From Phanerodontia chrysosporium (taxonomy: Eukaryota > Basidiomycota > Agaricomycetes > Polyporales > Phanerochaetaceae), in contig MJGA01000003.1 of NCBI GenBank assembly GCA_001910725.1, positions 372,001 to 436,000 of the forward strand: 64,000 nt of DNA, given 5' to 3'. Within the stretch, counting starts at the first letter, position 1, and every line of letters begins with the position of its first letter. The notes beneath the pieces were generated by a model. It searched no databases. It saw nothing but the letters and a program-made list of their open reading frames with translations, and was not told the origin of the DNA. Below are positions 37,170-49,662 of this stretch, one piece after another. Made by a program: the position numbers and the translations under genes.

Positions 37170-39447
37170 TCATTTCAGCATCTGGGCAAGCACAGACTTG
37201 GAGTTGTCAAAGTCCGTCTTCTCTTGGAAAAAGTCTAAACCCGGGTCAAAACGTTGCAGGAGACGGACAAGTGTCAGACTGGGCGTACCGTCGGGAATGA
37301 CAGTGATGTTGTCCCGCATGAGCTGCAGCACTTGTTGCTTTCCGCGGTGTACTGCGGCCAACCAGCTATCCGGCGCGACAGATGAGCAGCCTTTCCAAGA
37401 AAAGACCGGAGTGTGCTCACGACCGGGGTTCAAGTCCACCACAAAGCGGATCCAGAAATCGAGCATCTGGTCCGCAAACGCGTGCTCGACCACCGCCGCC
37501 GCAGGGACGGGCCCGAAGAGTAGCGCGAGCTCGCTCGCATGTGCGACGCCCATGCTCGGATCGTTCCCGGGGATGAACTCCGCGAAGAAGTACGCGAACG
37601 CGGGCTGCAGCGCCGCCGCCGCGGCGCGCGCGAAGAGGAGGCGGCGCGCGGCGAGGAACATCGTGTCGGTGTACCACGCCTCCGCGCGGTCGAAGAGCGC
37701 GTCGCCGGTGCGGAACGGCCCGCCGAGCGTGCGATCATCCGTGGGTACAGGCTGTGGATGGCGGCGAAGGTCTGCGGGTGGACGGCCTGCGGCTCGATGA
37801 GCAGCGCGCGGATGTAGCGGTCGAAGGCGGCGTCTTCGAGCGCGGCGGGCGTCGAGAGGTTGCGCACGGCCTGTGCGAATTGCGTGCCTTCGTTCAGCTG
37901 GTGGGCGGGATCAGAGAGGCGTTTGGAAGGGTGGAATACAGGCTTACGTTCGTCCCGCCTAGTATTGGGATGTGCAAAAAGTCACCGCTTGCTATCTTTT
38001 CCGAGGGCGGGCAGAGAAGAAGCTGCCCAGAGGGCCCAGGGCAGGCTGCCAGAGCTGCTTGTTGACGCGTGCGTTGGTCAAAGTGGACGTGATGTTATGA
38101 AGGAGCTGTTGGCAAACAACATGAGATGTGCTAGATAAGCTGGACAGTGACCGGCTCACATCGAAGGGGACCTGCTGCAGGCACTCGAACGACCCGGGCC
38201 CTCTGCACACCCCGTCATGTTGAGAATGATCGAGTATGGCTGACCAGGTTCATCGTATGCCGATGCCGGAGGTGCAGTTTTGCTGGATGCGTAGCGTGAG
38301 TCCAGCACTAACAACGAGTGGAGTCGATCTTTCTCACAAAGGCCCGGTGTTCGAATTCATGATGCCTGCACGGAATAGTCGCTGTTCCGTGGAAAGATAA
38401 TATGCGCTGCAACGCTGCCTGCGCCCGCAGACTTCAAAGCATCAGCAGTGTAACCTGTCTCGAGATGTGAGGTACATACCTGGCCCCATATCGTTACCTG
38501 AAGACACCAACAAGCCTGGTGTTAGCACTGGAATTCTGTGATTGAATGGAAGTAGAACCTTCTCTGGGTCACCACCAAAGGCAGCGATATTATCTTGCAA
38601 GAACCTCAGAGCGAGGACCTGGTCCTGGAGACCGGCATTGAGGTCTTCTGGCGGGACATGTCTACTAGCCAACTGGATGAAATATGTGTTACAACAGAAC
38701 TGACTAGCTGGCGGCGGGTACTCACGAAGCCAAACGTGTTGACCCTCCAGGAGCTACGACGGATATCAGTCCATCGTATCAATACCAGACTCTTTATTCG
38801 TACACAGAGACGAAGACGATGGGTTTCGAGATGTTGTCGCTCCGTTTGATGATGCGCGTCGGGTCAAATGTTGGGTCGGACGTCGCGCTATCATCATGAC
38901 CTCTATGGTTGTACTCCTCTGAACTAATAAACCGACAAACCCATGCATGAATGCGCCTCCCTAGCCAGACTTAAGACTGACTTCTGTAGTGAACGCAAAG
39001 CACTTACATAAAACCATACAAGGACAGGCAGTTTATCATCGGCGGAGGTTCCAATCGGCCTCCAAACCTACCAGCGCACTTGGATACAGAGTGTCCAAGT
39101 AGAGTCATATCCAACTCACGTTCAAGTTCAAGCAGTCTTCGCTCATCGCGGCGCCAAGTGTCGCAGAGGGCAGTTGCGGACAAGCGTCGCCAAAATTGCT
39201 GGCGTCCTGCACCTTCTTCGACTTGGCCTTCACGGGCACGGAGCTTTGAAGCGCAGCTTCCAATCGGCGGCTCGGCAAACGGAATGCCCAGCCATCTCTC
39301 AGTACCATTGGCTACGGATGAGACACCGCGGAAGGTACCTGAACTAAGGCTGACAGTGAGTGGTGTCGACGCGACGGATGTGGCGAAGAGCAGCTCTGGT
39401 CGCGCCAGAAGGCCTACGCCTAGGAGAGCGAAGGTGAGAGACAGCAT
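37170..39447 (-). CDS. Type-B carboxylesterase/lipase 2, secreted
   Basis: Second type-B carboxylesterase, more diverged than the other two. Start ATG at 39447 with a signal peptide ([20 protein letters not shown]). Motifs: [77 protein letters not shown], and [13 protein letters not shown], followed by SAGAGS across introns that flank the catalytic Ser. The His is in [14 protein letters not shown]. Ends [10 protein letters not shown] at 37170. Three single-base losses are implied, two close together at about 39240-39255 and one at 38005-38007. A minus-strand TATAATT lies about 40 bp upstream of the ATG, which argues for a live promoter. Probably secreted; substrate unknown. Confidence 0.75.
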
Positions 39448-40798
39448 CTGAGAGCTCGGAGAGAAGTCTCACCGAGCTGCCTAGTGAATTATATGCATCT
39501 TTGCGCCAGAGAATCCTGAGCATCATAGGCATCCTCATCGATAGGCACCATACAAACCCGTTCGTACTCAGATCGTCACGAGAGCTTCGTGACCAGGTAG
39601 AGACTATGCTGTGGGCATTTGGGACTTATGAAGGCAGAGCTGACCTAGATATGTATTGACAGCGCGCGCGCACTTACGGTCGTGGGAAGGGCTTCACGCA
39701 AGCCACGCTGTGAGGTTAATCCCTGCACTTGTGCAACTAGGTAGCAGCGCTGCCCAGAGCTACTGGTTCGCCCAGATCCGTAAGCTAGACATGCGTATAG
39801 CATCCGCGCACGAGTTGCATACGAGGATGATATTTGCTGAGCTGCCGGAGGTATGGGTCGGAGAGAAGCCACGAAGGTGGGCGCCTACGCGTCGAGTGCG
39901 CGGGCGAGTGCTCGTTCCAGGCTTGCTCCTGACTTCCATCTGGAAGGCGACGCGCGACTCGTTTCACCTTCTTCCCACACGCGCAGGCCAAGCGACCATG
40001 TCTGCTCTACGCGGAAGGCTGCCTTCTAGCTGTCGTGTAGCCCATGCATCAACAGCGACCCTGCACGTCAGTCGCGTCGAAACACGGAGCACGTCCTCGA
40101 GCGACCGCAGCACCACCTCGGCTGCTGGTCGACTCGCGAGATCTGCTCAGATCCTGCTACTGCTTGCGGGTATCTCATCTGCTTGCCATGCGTGAGTGCG
40201 TGACGGTGAGTCCCCCGTTCGCTAGATGGCCGCCGAGCCTGTGCTGAGAAACGTGCAGTTCCCATGGCTTGCCGCGCTCCTCTGGGCGCGTCCAGAAGAG
40301 CGCGTTGATTTAATTTGCACTTTCGAAGCCCAACGGGTCTGCTGTTCTCGCGCCTTCGCCCGTGCGGGTTTACAGACCCTCGCCCTGATTCACGGTGCAT
40401 CGGCAGCTAGCACTCGCGTTGAGCTTCACGCCCAAGTGCGCCGGCATCTGGCGGTACATCTGGCTTGACTGAACGTGTGCATGCCCACATATGAGTAAGA
40501 CAAGAACGTCGTAACGTATGCCAGTTTAGATGATGTACTTGTGAGGCCGACGGCAAGGGTGGGCATCGTGTTGTGGTCCTGACATTTCCGATCATACTGA
40601 TCCCCGTTGATGTTGCAGGCCAGTCCGCTTCCAGACCATTGCTTCGCTTCCTGTCCGTCTCGGTGGTGTACTTTACGTGAACCGGTCTAGATACCCTCTA
40701 TTTCCCTCAAACTCGGACGTTTAGGCCATTTGCGGATATTATCATCGCTAACGTCAGGACGCCAGCAGAACGCGATGGCAGGCATCATGAGACGCACA
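39448..40798. other. 1.35-kb intergenic region
   Basis: Lies between the divergent carboxylesterase 2 and PriA-like genes. Minus-strand TATAATT occurs at 39487-39493, serving carboxylesterase 2. Several open frames (for example 39656-40195) show no domain, no clear start context and no family resemblance. I do not call a gene. Confidence 0.4.
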
Positions 40799-40805
40799 TA
40801 TAAGG
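40799..40805 (+). promoter_or_regulatory. TATA box of PriA-like gene
   Basis: TATAAGG sits 86 bp upstream of the ATG at 40885, as expected for a strongly expressed secreted-protein gene. Confidence 0.55.
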
Positions 40806-40884
40806 CGGCATCTGCCCTTTCGCAGATACAGGTTTTGCTCATCCCCGCTTTTCCTTGCGGTCCGTCACACCCACGAGGTCCAAG

Positions 40885-42245
40885 ATGCGCTTCAGTACCA
40901 CAAGTGCTCTCTGCTTCGGGGTCGGTCTGCTCTCGTGTGTATCGAGCAGCGCGCGCGCGCAACCTACCAACGTCACGCTCGAACGACGACGGACGTTTGT
41001 GCCAATGTCGACGCCGGTTTGAAGGTTAACCTGCTGGGTATTGTGGTCACTGTCGGCGTTGTCGGTAAGCACTGATCTGTTCCATGCAATGTCGAGTCTA
41101 ACGTGACGACAGATGTTTGCCTCTGCATCTCCGGGATCCCCGAATTCCTGAAGGTGGACGCTGTTGCTAAGACCGCCGTGGGCATCGCGGAGTGGCTGCA
41201 GTCACGGCGCAATTGGAGGCCATGGTCAGTAGTCTTACCCGCGTACCAGTCTGCATGTCTAACGACTTATCCAGATCAACAGCGCTGCCGATCACAAAAC
41301 ATGCTCGTATCCCGATAACTGCACCCCCGTCTGTTCCTCTGGGTATGTGCCATCTCATGTACAGAGATGGCGCGGACTAACGGACGCGCAGGTCTCCTTG
41401 CGGCTTCAACTGCAAGAACGGCTTTGTCCCGTACCCGTCCGATCATCCGACAGAGTGCATTTGCCCCGCCCCAAAGAAGGTCTGCAACGGCGTTTGCGGT
41501 TCGTTCCCGTCTTGCCCGTCCGCCGGTCCCAAGAAGCGCGACAGCATCGACCGCAGCGGCTCCTGCGGCGCGGCCTCACAGCGTGCGGCGTGTACGGCTG
41601 GCAAGGCGTCGGGAGCGAGGCGTGGGAGTGCATTGATACCAAGCGCGACCTCGAGAGCTGTAAGTGGTCGCTCTGTACGCACGCCTGTCACGCTGTGACC
41701 GTGACCTTGCGAGCAGTCGAGCAGTTCGCGCTCGCGAGCGCGAGCAGCATCAGCCGTCAGGCGCGGCGCGCCGCGCCGCCCTGCCCCGTGCCGGCCCAGT
41801 CCAGACGGCGTCACGCCTCCGTGACCGTGCGTGACAGTTGTCGTTCGTACGTTCTTCCCGCGCTCGTCGAGCGCACACACGTCACTTTGCTGACTGCATC
41901 TCTTCTTTCTTGGCTCATTTCTCCGGCACGTCAATCTGTCGCTTGTCCTCAACTACTTCGCTTCCGATGGCTACCGGGCACGTCTGCACCCGCAGGCGGC
42001 GGCTGCATGGTCCCCTTCGGGCGCAATATCGCCAGCGGCGTCGACTGCACGGCCATCCCGGGTGTGATGGACGTCACCTGCAACTCTGGCTCTTGCGTGG
42101 TCCACCGCTGCCAGCCTGGTTACATTGTCTCCCTAGACAACTCTTACTGTCTCGACGGCGAGAAGCTCGCCAGGATCCAGGCAGGCGACGTCCCGGCGGC
42201 AGTGTACGGCTGGAGCATGTTCCCCTCCATAAGAAGAGCGATTGA
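40885..42245 (+). CDS. PriA-like secreted Cys-rich protein
   Basis: Secreted cysteine-rich protein resembling the PriA family of mushroom fungi. Start ATG at 40885 with a signal peptide (MRFSTTSALCFGVGLLSCVS). After the signal come DVCANVDAGLKVNLLGIVV and DVCLCISGIPEFLKVDAV, then a Cys-rich middle (SPCGFNCKNGFVPYPSDHPT, VCNGVCGSFPSCPSAGPKKR). The conserved C-terminal block is ACGVYGWQGVGSEAWECIDT, KRDLESC, MVPFGRNIASGVDCTAIPGV, DVTCNSGSCVVHRCQPGY. Likely ends GLEHVPLHKKSD at 42245. Three sites (40991, 41567, 42208) each need one extra base, a G in the last two, to keep this frame. One long intron (about 41660-41990) interrupts DLESC. Function unknown; cell surface or matrix. Confidence 0.7.
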
Positions 42246-42575
42246 GGTGCGGCATCTAGCGGTGCTGTGGCGTAGAGGACTATGGGTGTGCGTGGAGTTA
42301 GACTGGACTTTTACGGACGTTGCATACGTAGAGGCGGACTGTCATAGCTTGGATTGCGGTCTCGTGCGCTGTCTGTAGCTATTCCTCGGACCTCGGTGTG
42401 CAGAGACTTCGATTTGCGCAAGTCTTGGCTCTTTCAGTCGGATAGTGGCACAGAGGTTTGGAAGTTTGAGTATAATTGGCATGACGTTCATTATGGCGTC
42501 AAGATACAGCAGTATAATGGACATTTACATCGCATAGTGCCCAAAGTCGAGTCAGGCACCTCATCAATGATACAA
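42246..42575. other. Convergent 3' flanks
   Basis: About 330 bp, AT-rich, between the PriA-like and XPF/ZIP2-like genes. No gene is seen. Confidence 0.45.
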
Positions 42576-45500
42576 TTACGCAGCAAGAGCTTCCATGTAT
42601 GAAGCCGATCTGCTGGACACCGGTGGCGAGGACGATGGCAGCTCCATGGCCTGCCTTCGTCGGGCGAGAACAGTGTTGAATGTTTCCTGTAACAGCACGC
42701 AAACATCGAGGAAATATGAGTATTACTATAGACAACGAAGGTTTCTCACTCACGATGCGCTGCCATCCGATGAGCCCGCCGAACGCTTCTAATCGCTCCT
42801 CGGGCGTGCGCTCCAAAAAATCATCGAGCGTGACGCTGGTGAGGATGACTGCGGCAGCAAACACGTTCATGCCGTCTATTGCAGCGAGGTCGCGCTCGTC
42901 CTGCGCCGTCAGGAGAGATCAAGTATGAGTCTAGGTATACATCGAAGAGACAGACGTACCAGGTCCTCGTCGTCCTGTTCCAGCCAGAGACGGTCGTTCC
43001 AGAGCGCTCCGTCGGTAGCGTCCCTACCCTCGGCGAGATCCCCAAAGAACCGCACAGTCTGCGCGGCGTCGGCCAGAGTAAGCGGGAACGCAAACTGCAC
43101 GACGGTGTCCTCGCGTTTGTCGTAGCACGCCTCCGCGAGTGCAAGATCCCGCTTGAACTTCTTCACCGCTTTGATGACGGGCGGCGAGAACGGGTTCAAG
43201 TCCAGCGTTCGCTGGTCGTCTGCACCGACGGCGTCAGGCGGGAAGGACTCGAAGACGACGAGCAGGTGCGCGAACCGCCACGAGAGCCGGCCCACGCGTG
43301 CCGTCAGCGCGTCGCACCTGCTCGGCAGCGCCCGGAGCGAGCTGAACACGATCGCGGTGTCTGCGTCGACGATGACGTCCGCGTCGCCGAGGGACTCGCG
43401 CTCGGCGAGCTGCACGGCGCATGCGGGCGCCCCCAGCGCCCGGACGAGCCCGCGCCGCTGGATGAAGTCGAGGGAGGCGAGGTAACGATGGACGCTGCGC
43501 GGCACGGAGCGTACATGCGGCAGAGTGAGAGTGTGGCGGCCCACGAGATCCTGCGGGACCGCAATAGGAATCTCGTCCGCCACGGTCTCGCCCGCGCGTG
43601 AGGGGTGGGAGGCTCAGAATCCGGTTCCGAGTGCGCTCCGACTTGCCTGGACCGCATTCGCATGAACTCTTCCAGGGATCTCTTCGCAGAAAGTTGGCCC
43701 TGCAGCCGGGTATCGTCTGGTACAGGTCGATTGCCATGAAGGGTAGTCTTGATTGGTAATTCCGTAGCTGGCAGATGTATTGCTTGGTCCTTCATACGGA
43801 CGTCTCCACGATCTTCGCGTTCGGGTGACATTAGCCTAGGCCGCCCAGCGGCGGCACCCACACATTCCGGCATTTCCAGCAACGAGGCAGCATTGTCGTC
43901 GGTAGCGTAGCCAGCGCCGTTGAAATCCACGAATTCGGCAAAGACATTGTCATCATTTTCGAGCTCAAGAGGTAGAGGTCGTTCCCAGGCAGGTGCTGTT
44001 GCATCATCGGGCTCCCAGCGAGTCAAGAGAACAGGGTCTACATCAGGGATTACTTCGCCGTCGTCAGCAGGCCCTTCGAATCCCTGCGCGTCGTCCGAGA
44101 GTTGAGAAAACGTAGTCGTTCGCAGTCCACTTTGCTCGGGGATGAAGATACCAGAATCTTCGATGTAATCCATATAGTCCTCGTTAGTTTCAGAGTCAAT
44201 CTGAGCAGATACGTCAACCGGTGCGGTACAGTCGTCTTGTTCAGATGCTGGACGAGGTGAAATGGGTATTATCTCATCCGGAGAAGAGAACCTGAGTCGT
44301 TTGACTGGACGATCCTCGCTGACAGAGTCTGGGGTGTCGATTTCTTCGTCACTGTCGTCACAGGTAGTACCATCCGGTAGCCCAAGGAGACGTCGTCGCT
44401 CAGCAGCAGTCAAGACAAACTCTTCAGTATTCTCCTGTATATGAGCTTGTAGGAAAGCCTCGTCGATAAACCAGCAGCGAGTAGCAGGAGCATCCGCAGA
44501 GCCGTTATCGGAGTTAGACGGATGAGTGTCAGAGAAAGCCATGTCGCCTAGTAGTTTAGCCAAGGCCTTATCGACGTCGGAGACTTCCTCGGGATTGTCC
44601 AGCGTAGACTTGATGTGTTCCAAACACTCAACTTGGACGTTCCCTGAGACTCGGGATACCTCTTCGTTCGTAGGAACACTCTTGCCAAAGCTGAAGGGTC
44701 TGGATTTTGGTCACTGATATTAGCGGTAACACAGCCTGGAAATGGAGGGCAGGGGCGGACCGCCAGCTTAGTTCAAGGTTCAGGGACTTGAAGCCTTTGA
44801 TCTCCTCCAGGAAGCCCCTACGGCGAACTCATCTTGAGATACGATGGCCGCAGGCCCGTTAGCATCCGCTGCATGCGTCCCAGTAGTGCTGTGCTTCGTC
44901 ACTAGGAGAGACCTAAGGGTAGTCGGCATATATCCATCGTTTGGCGGGTGTTGATTTGGCGGCAGTAATTCGGGCACTGCGAGTGCATATAGTCAGGAAA
45001 ACGGTATCACTCGAGAATCACGTAACACTGTACCATCCATGAGGTGAGTTTCCTTCTCATCCAGCCTCTCCCTGAGAATGAAGTCTCCTGGATCTACGAC
45101 AAGCTTGCCCTTCTTGCCCGTTTCCGAATTGTACAATTTCTTCAGAAGCCTCGCGACTCCAATGTCGTCGCTACTCAAATCATGACTGCTTGAACACACT
45201 CCGTCTTGGTCAGAATCCAAGGCAGTCGCAGGTTGACCGAGAAGCGAAGCCGTGATGCTTGTATGCGGCGAAGACGGCATCGACTTTGGCGTGCCGGCGT
45301 TGCCCGCTCCTGAACACCAGCACCAGCGCGAGCCGAGGTCTTGGTTGGCGTTATAGGTGTAGGCTTGAGGAACGCTAGTATTGATTGAAGGCTGCGGGAC
45401 GTTACTCCAACGGCCTACAATTATTGTAGCGGAACATACCTTTTTGGCTCTTCGATAAGCACTCGCTTTCCTCGCGACCCTCGAATTCTCTGGGACCTAG

Positions 45501-46853
45501 GTAGCTCGTGTTCGTCTGCGCATGGAAGGTCGTGTTAGCAACGGCGCCTCCCGGGTGTCCGCGACTTACCCATCATCTGAAGTTGTAGTCCTGTGACTTT
45601 CTCAATAGCACCAGGAGACGACCACGGGAGATATTTGTCCACTACCAGCTCATCCTCCTCTAGACTAGAAGATGACAACGAGGAGACTGGCGAAGGCGGT
45701 ATCTTATATGCATCTACAGACTCATGTTAGCTTGCAACGTATGTTGGGTTGTATACACTCACTCCAGCCGTCAATAACGACCATGTGTTCCTGGTATAGG
45801 TCGGTTCTTGCTTCAGTGTCTTCAGCGGTCGTCAGAAGCGAACCGAGATCTTTGACATCTTGCAGCGCGCTGCTCGGGCTAGCGGACACCAACAGCGCAC
45901 TTCCAGGATTGCGATCCCTCGAGAATAAAGGTGGCGAAGCATAACGCGGAGCTTCGTAACAAGGCGAAGCTGGACCTGTCCCCTGCATGAAAGCTGTAAC
46001 GTGAACGTTCTCGTCAGAGCCAGCGTTCGATGCTCTTCCTTGTGGCAGAGTTTGTCGAATGAGATCCCGTACGGACAGAAGCGTTTCCGACTCGATTACG
46101 AGCTTGCGCCCTCTATACATGAAGTCCGTGAGCATGAAAGACGAGAAGTTCAGACAGAGGACGCGATTACGAACAGTACCACCTCGCATATATTCGCTTG
46201 TTGGGCTTGGTCGAGCTTGGACAACTCGGTCTCAACTGCAGAAACGTCAACCTGCAGGAAGCCGTGTTCTACGAGCAAGGAAGAAGGCGGCCCAGGGACA
46301 CGACTGCTGGCGGTCGTCTTGCCAATTTGCGGGTTTGGCGGAGAGCTCGTAATGTCAAAACTGGTGACATTGGACGTAGCATAGGCGTGTCTGATGCGAG
46401 TAAGTTCGACTGGAAGGCGATGAAAATGGGGCGCGTACCTCTCTCATCTTCTGTCCAGTAATGCTCAGAATGGCTACCACTGCGTTGTGAGACTGTGAAG
46501 GACTGCAGAAAGCTCTTGACGTATTGCTTGGACTCCAAAGACACATCAAGCTTCTCTTGGTATTGTGTGACTTCCTTCAGCTTTAAAGTAGAGGCAACCA
46601 AATCTTGCAGTGAGGGCTCGAGGGCAAGTGAAGTGGGGTCTCGGGTGGGCACTACGTGTAGACACTGATGTAGTATCTGTGAGTATGCAGGAGGTCAGGT
46701 CAATGAGACCACAATGAAAGTCTCTAGTCTAGCACGCGCCTCACACACAGCGTCATTGGTGAAGGCAATGTGGTCAGTCGTGATGTGCGTCAGTGCGTAA
46801 TCGTGCAGCAAGTCGTGTATATGAGTCCGCAGTTGTGCTTCTCTGAGAGACAT
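42576..46853 (-). CDS. Large XPF-like protein, ZIP2/SHOC1 candidate
   Basis: Long multi-exon gene starting at 46853 (MSLREAQLRTHIHDLLHDYA), where GTGAG closes the first exon. The middle is acidic and Ser-rich (DDSDEEIDTPDSVSEDRPVK). The C-terminal 280 residues are folded: VRSVPRSVHRYLASLDFIQR; DADVIVDADTAIVFSSLRAL; WRFAHLLVVFESFP; a basic helix VIKAVKKFKRDLALAEACYD; VQFAFPLTLADAAQTVRFFG; then a terminal HhH-like stretch GMNVFAAAVILTSVTLDDFL, ERLEAFGGLIGWQRI. This pattern resembles the degenerate XPF nuclease plus HhH fold of meiotic ZIP2/SHOC1 proteins. No ERK-type catalytic motif is seen, so it would be inactive. Final exon after a 60-nt intron ends near 42576. One G appears lost at 43591-43593. 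Identity is moderate at best. Confidence 0.45.
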
Positions 46854-47359
46854 GGCTAGCCCTAGCTAGCGGCAAGGATGATCGAGACCAGTTTTTTTGT
46901 GTGTGTATGAGAGTGTGGATGGGGAGGGGGGGAAGATGGAGGACACGATCAAACGCCGCCTGCGACGAACGCGACGCGATCGGTCGCGTCTTCACGGCGC
47001 TTAGCCGAATGGCTTGACCGCGAACCACCATGATCTCGCTCACTACTATGGCACAATTCATGGACGAAAGCGCTTTGTTTACCACTGCGAGATTCTTACT
47101 ATTGTTTACGCACGCTTAACATACAAGAAGTTACCGAAGTTCTCATGAACAAGGCACGAGTACCGGTCGCAATACCGAGCTCTCACGCAGCAAGACCATA
47201 CGAGAACTTCAGCTGGTTTATTTTTGTATTACGCGGAGCAGGTATAGTCCAAAGGCATGGCTTCTATGCCGTGACGCTGACTCTCATGACCTGTAGGCCT
47301 CATGCACTTGCTCGTGTCATGGGCTTCCAAGAACCCGTTTCGCGCGAGAGTAGGCTGCA
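46854..47359. promoter_or_regulatory. Divergent promoter, XPF-like / carboxylesterase 3
   Basis: About 500 bp. Contains a short GT run near 46897-46906 and a G-rich tract at 46920-46933 (plus strand). No gene is recognised. Confidence 0.4.
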
Positions 47360-47366
47360 TATATAG
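47360..47366 (+). promoter_or_regulatory. TATA box of carboxylesterase 3
   Basis: TATATAG sits 57 bp upstream of the ATG at 47417. Confidence 0.55.
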
Positions 47367-47416
47367 ACCACTGAGAGGAGGATCAAGATGAAGCAGCCTA
47401 GATCCTCATCGATAGC

Positions 47417-49662
47417 ATGGTTCGCATCTCTCTGACCTTTGCCCTAGTTCCGTTACTTGCAACAGCACTCGCTGCTGCCAAAGCCGGCTCGATGGTTGTC
47501 AAGCTCACATCGGGACGTTTCAAGGAGTGACTGCAGGCCCTCCGAACAACACCGACAAATGGCTCGGCATACCCTTTGCAAAACCCCCCGTTGGCAGTCT
47601 GCGATTCAAGGCACCTGTGGCCATTACTCATCCTTCGCATACGGTGCAAGACGCCAGTCAGTTCGGTAACGCGTGTCCCCAAAAACCGTCGGACAGCCTG
47701 GGTGCCCCTCTTAGCGAGGACTGCCTATTTCTCAATGTCCGTCTCCCTACTTGTATATGCTGAACAAGCTGACGTCCAGAACAGGTTTGGAGGCCAGCGG
47801 GAACAAGTCCCGACGCAAAATTACCGGTGCTGGTCTGGTTCTACGTGGGTTCGATGACGTTCATCTTCCGCTTTATGACATTAACTCTATACTGTTAGGG
47901 TGGAGCATTTATGAATGGGTAGGCACTTCATATTGAGGCAGTTCATGCCTAATCTGCGTCATCTAGAGCCGCTTCTGACCCTTCGTTCGATCCTACGCGT
48001 AAGAGTCAGTTCTGATATTTCCCGCATTTTCTCTAAATCCCAGTTCAAGGAATCATCAATCGCAGTGCGAACATCTCAAAGCCGATCATTTTCGTCTCTG
48101 TGTAAGCGCATATGCGGCTTCACCTAGCTGTAACCTTACTAAGCTTCCACTGCAGGAACTATCGAGTCAACACGTTTGGCTTCGTAAGTCCGTGTCTCTT
48201 TAGCAGGTATGGATGCCAACAGTGCACTAGCTCGCCAGTTCGCATGTACCTGCCGAAGACTTGAATGCCGGTTTCCACGACATACGACAAGCTCTCGCCT
48301 TCTTGCAAGATAATATCGCAACATTCGGTGGCGACCCGGATAAAGTCACCATTTGGGGCCAGTCCGCTGGTGCCGGAGCTGCTGAAGCGCAGATACTCTT
48401 CCCCGCAGAGCAACGTCTCTTCCGAGCCGCTATCTTCGATTCGTCTACGGGGCCTTTGTAAGTAGGCAATTCAGCCCGCTTACAGAATCACGAGCTAATT
48501 CTTCTACAGCAAGACCGCACCACCTGCTTCTACATACGACGAAGCAGATAAACCTTTCGCACTCCTGACGAAGGCCGTTGGCTGCACATCAGGTCCCGGC
48601 TCGTTTGAATGTCTTCAACGAGTTCCGTTTGATGTAGGTCATTCCACATCCATGAGAGCGTGCAGAGGTCTTATCGAGCATGACAGACTTTACACAACGC
48701 TACGAATACGCTAACGGACCAACGTCTCAACGATCAACTTTGGCAACCTGCTGTAGGTCCTGCAGGAAGCTTTGTCTCCGAGCGTCCTCGGCGAGAATCG
48801 CCAGTGGAAATTTCCTGCACGTACCCGTACTGGCAGGCACGAATGTAAGCTAGGTATCTCTGCAGGAGCTATCCCACTGAGGCTGTCTACCAAGGTCAAT
48901 GAAGGCACCCTCTTCAGCAAATCGGTGCTCGGGCTCTCAGTCCCACCTGAAGACGAAGATGCCGCGTTTGACACATTCGTGCGAGACCTGCTCATCGACC
49001 CATCAACGGTGGAAAACAGTACCTTCGCGAAACTGCATACGCTGTACCCCGCGAACGACAGCACGCTCGGCGGCGCGTTCAACACCGGGGACAGCCTCTT
49101 TGACCGTGCCGAAGCCTGGTACACTGACAATATGTATCTCTCCGCGCGCCGACTCTTCTTTGCAGAAGCAGCCAAGCATCAGCCACTCTTTGGTTACTTC
49201 TTCGCAGAGTTTATTCCTGGGAACAATCGTACCCTCGGAGGTGGGTAGTGTGCGATTGCCTTCCTCGACGCTTAACTAAGTATATTGGACGATAGTATTC
49301 CACGGCTCGGAGCTCTCACTCATCTTCGGACCCGTTCCGAATTCCATCGAGGACGACTTTGCGAATCAGTTGACAGACTTCTATATCAACTTTGTGACCG
49401 ATCTCAACCCAGGATGTAGGTCTTTATCGTGCACAATCCTGGTCAGAAACTTACCAACGTACTCTACTAGCGCCATGGCCTCAATATACGCTCGAGTCCA
49501 AACATCTCCTGCAGTTGCAGCGCGACAATATCACGGTCATTCCTGACGGTATGTCAATAGTCACAGAGTCCTCTGCCAGATGCTGACGATCCGACAGACT
49601 TCTTGATCACGAAGACCACATTCGAAGACTCGAAGAGCGTGTTGGCGCAGATGCAGAAATGA
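47417..49662 (+). CDS. Type-B carboxylesterase/lipase 3, secreted
   Basis: Third type-B carboxylesterase. Start ATG at 47417 with a cleavable-type signal ([20 protein letters not shown]). Motifs: [90 protein letters not shown] with the catalytic Ser, [23 protein letters not shown] with the acid, [20 protein letters not shown], and His in [13 protein letters not shown]. Ends [10 protein letters not shown] at 49662. It is a close paralogue of carboxylesterase 1 along the whole length. Two C/G-run losses break the frame (47512-47514 after KLTSG, and 48785 within SERPSARIASG). Eight to nine introns. Secreted esterase; substrate unknown. Confidence 0.78.

Noticed and set aside
39656..40195. 180-codon plus-strand frame upstream of the PriA-like gene
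   Set aside because: No domain, no plausible start context and composition like random GC-rich sequence. Minus-strand alternatives are no better.
29429..49662. Calling all three carboxylesterases pseudogenes because of frame breaks
   Set aside because: The same one-base G/C losses occur in DNMT1-like, NBR1-like and METTL14-like genes. Catalytic motifs are intact, and two of the copies keep TATA boxes.
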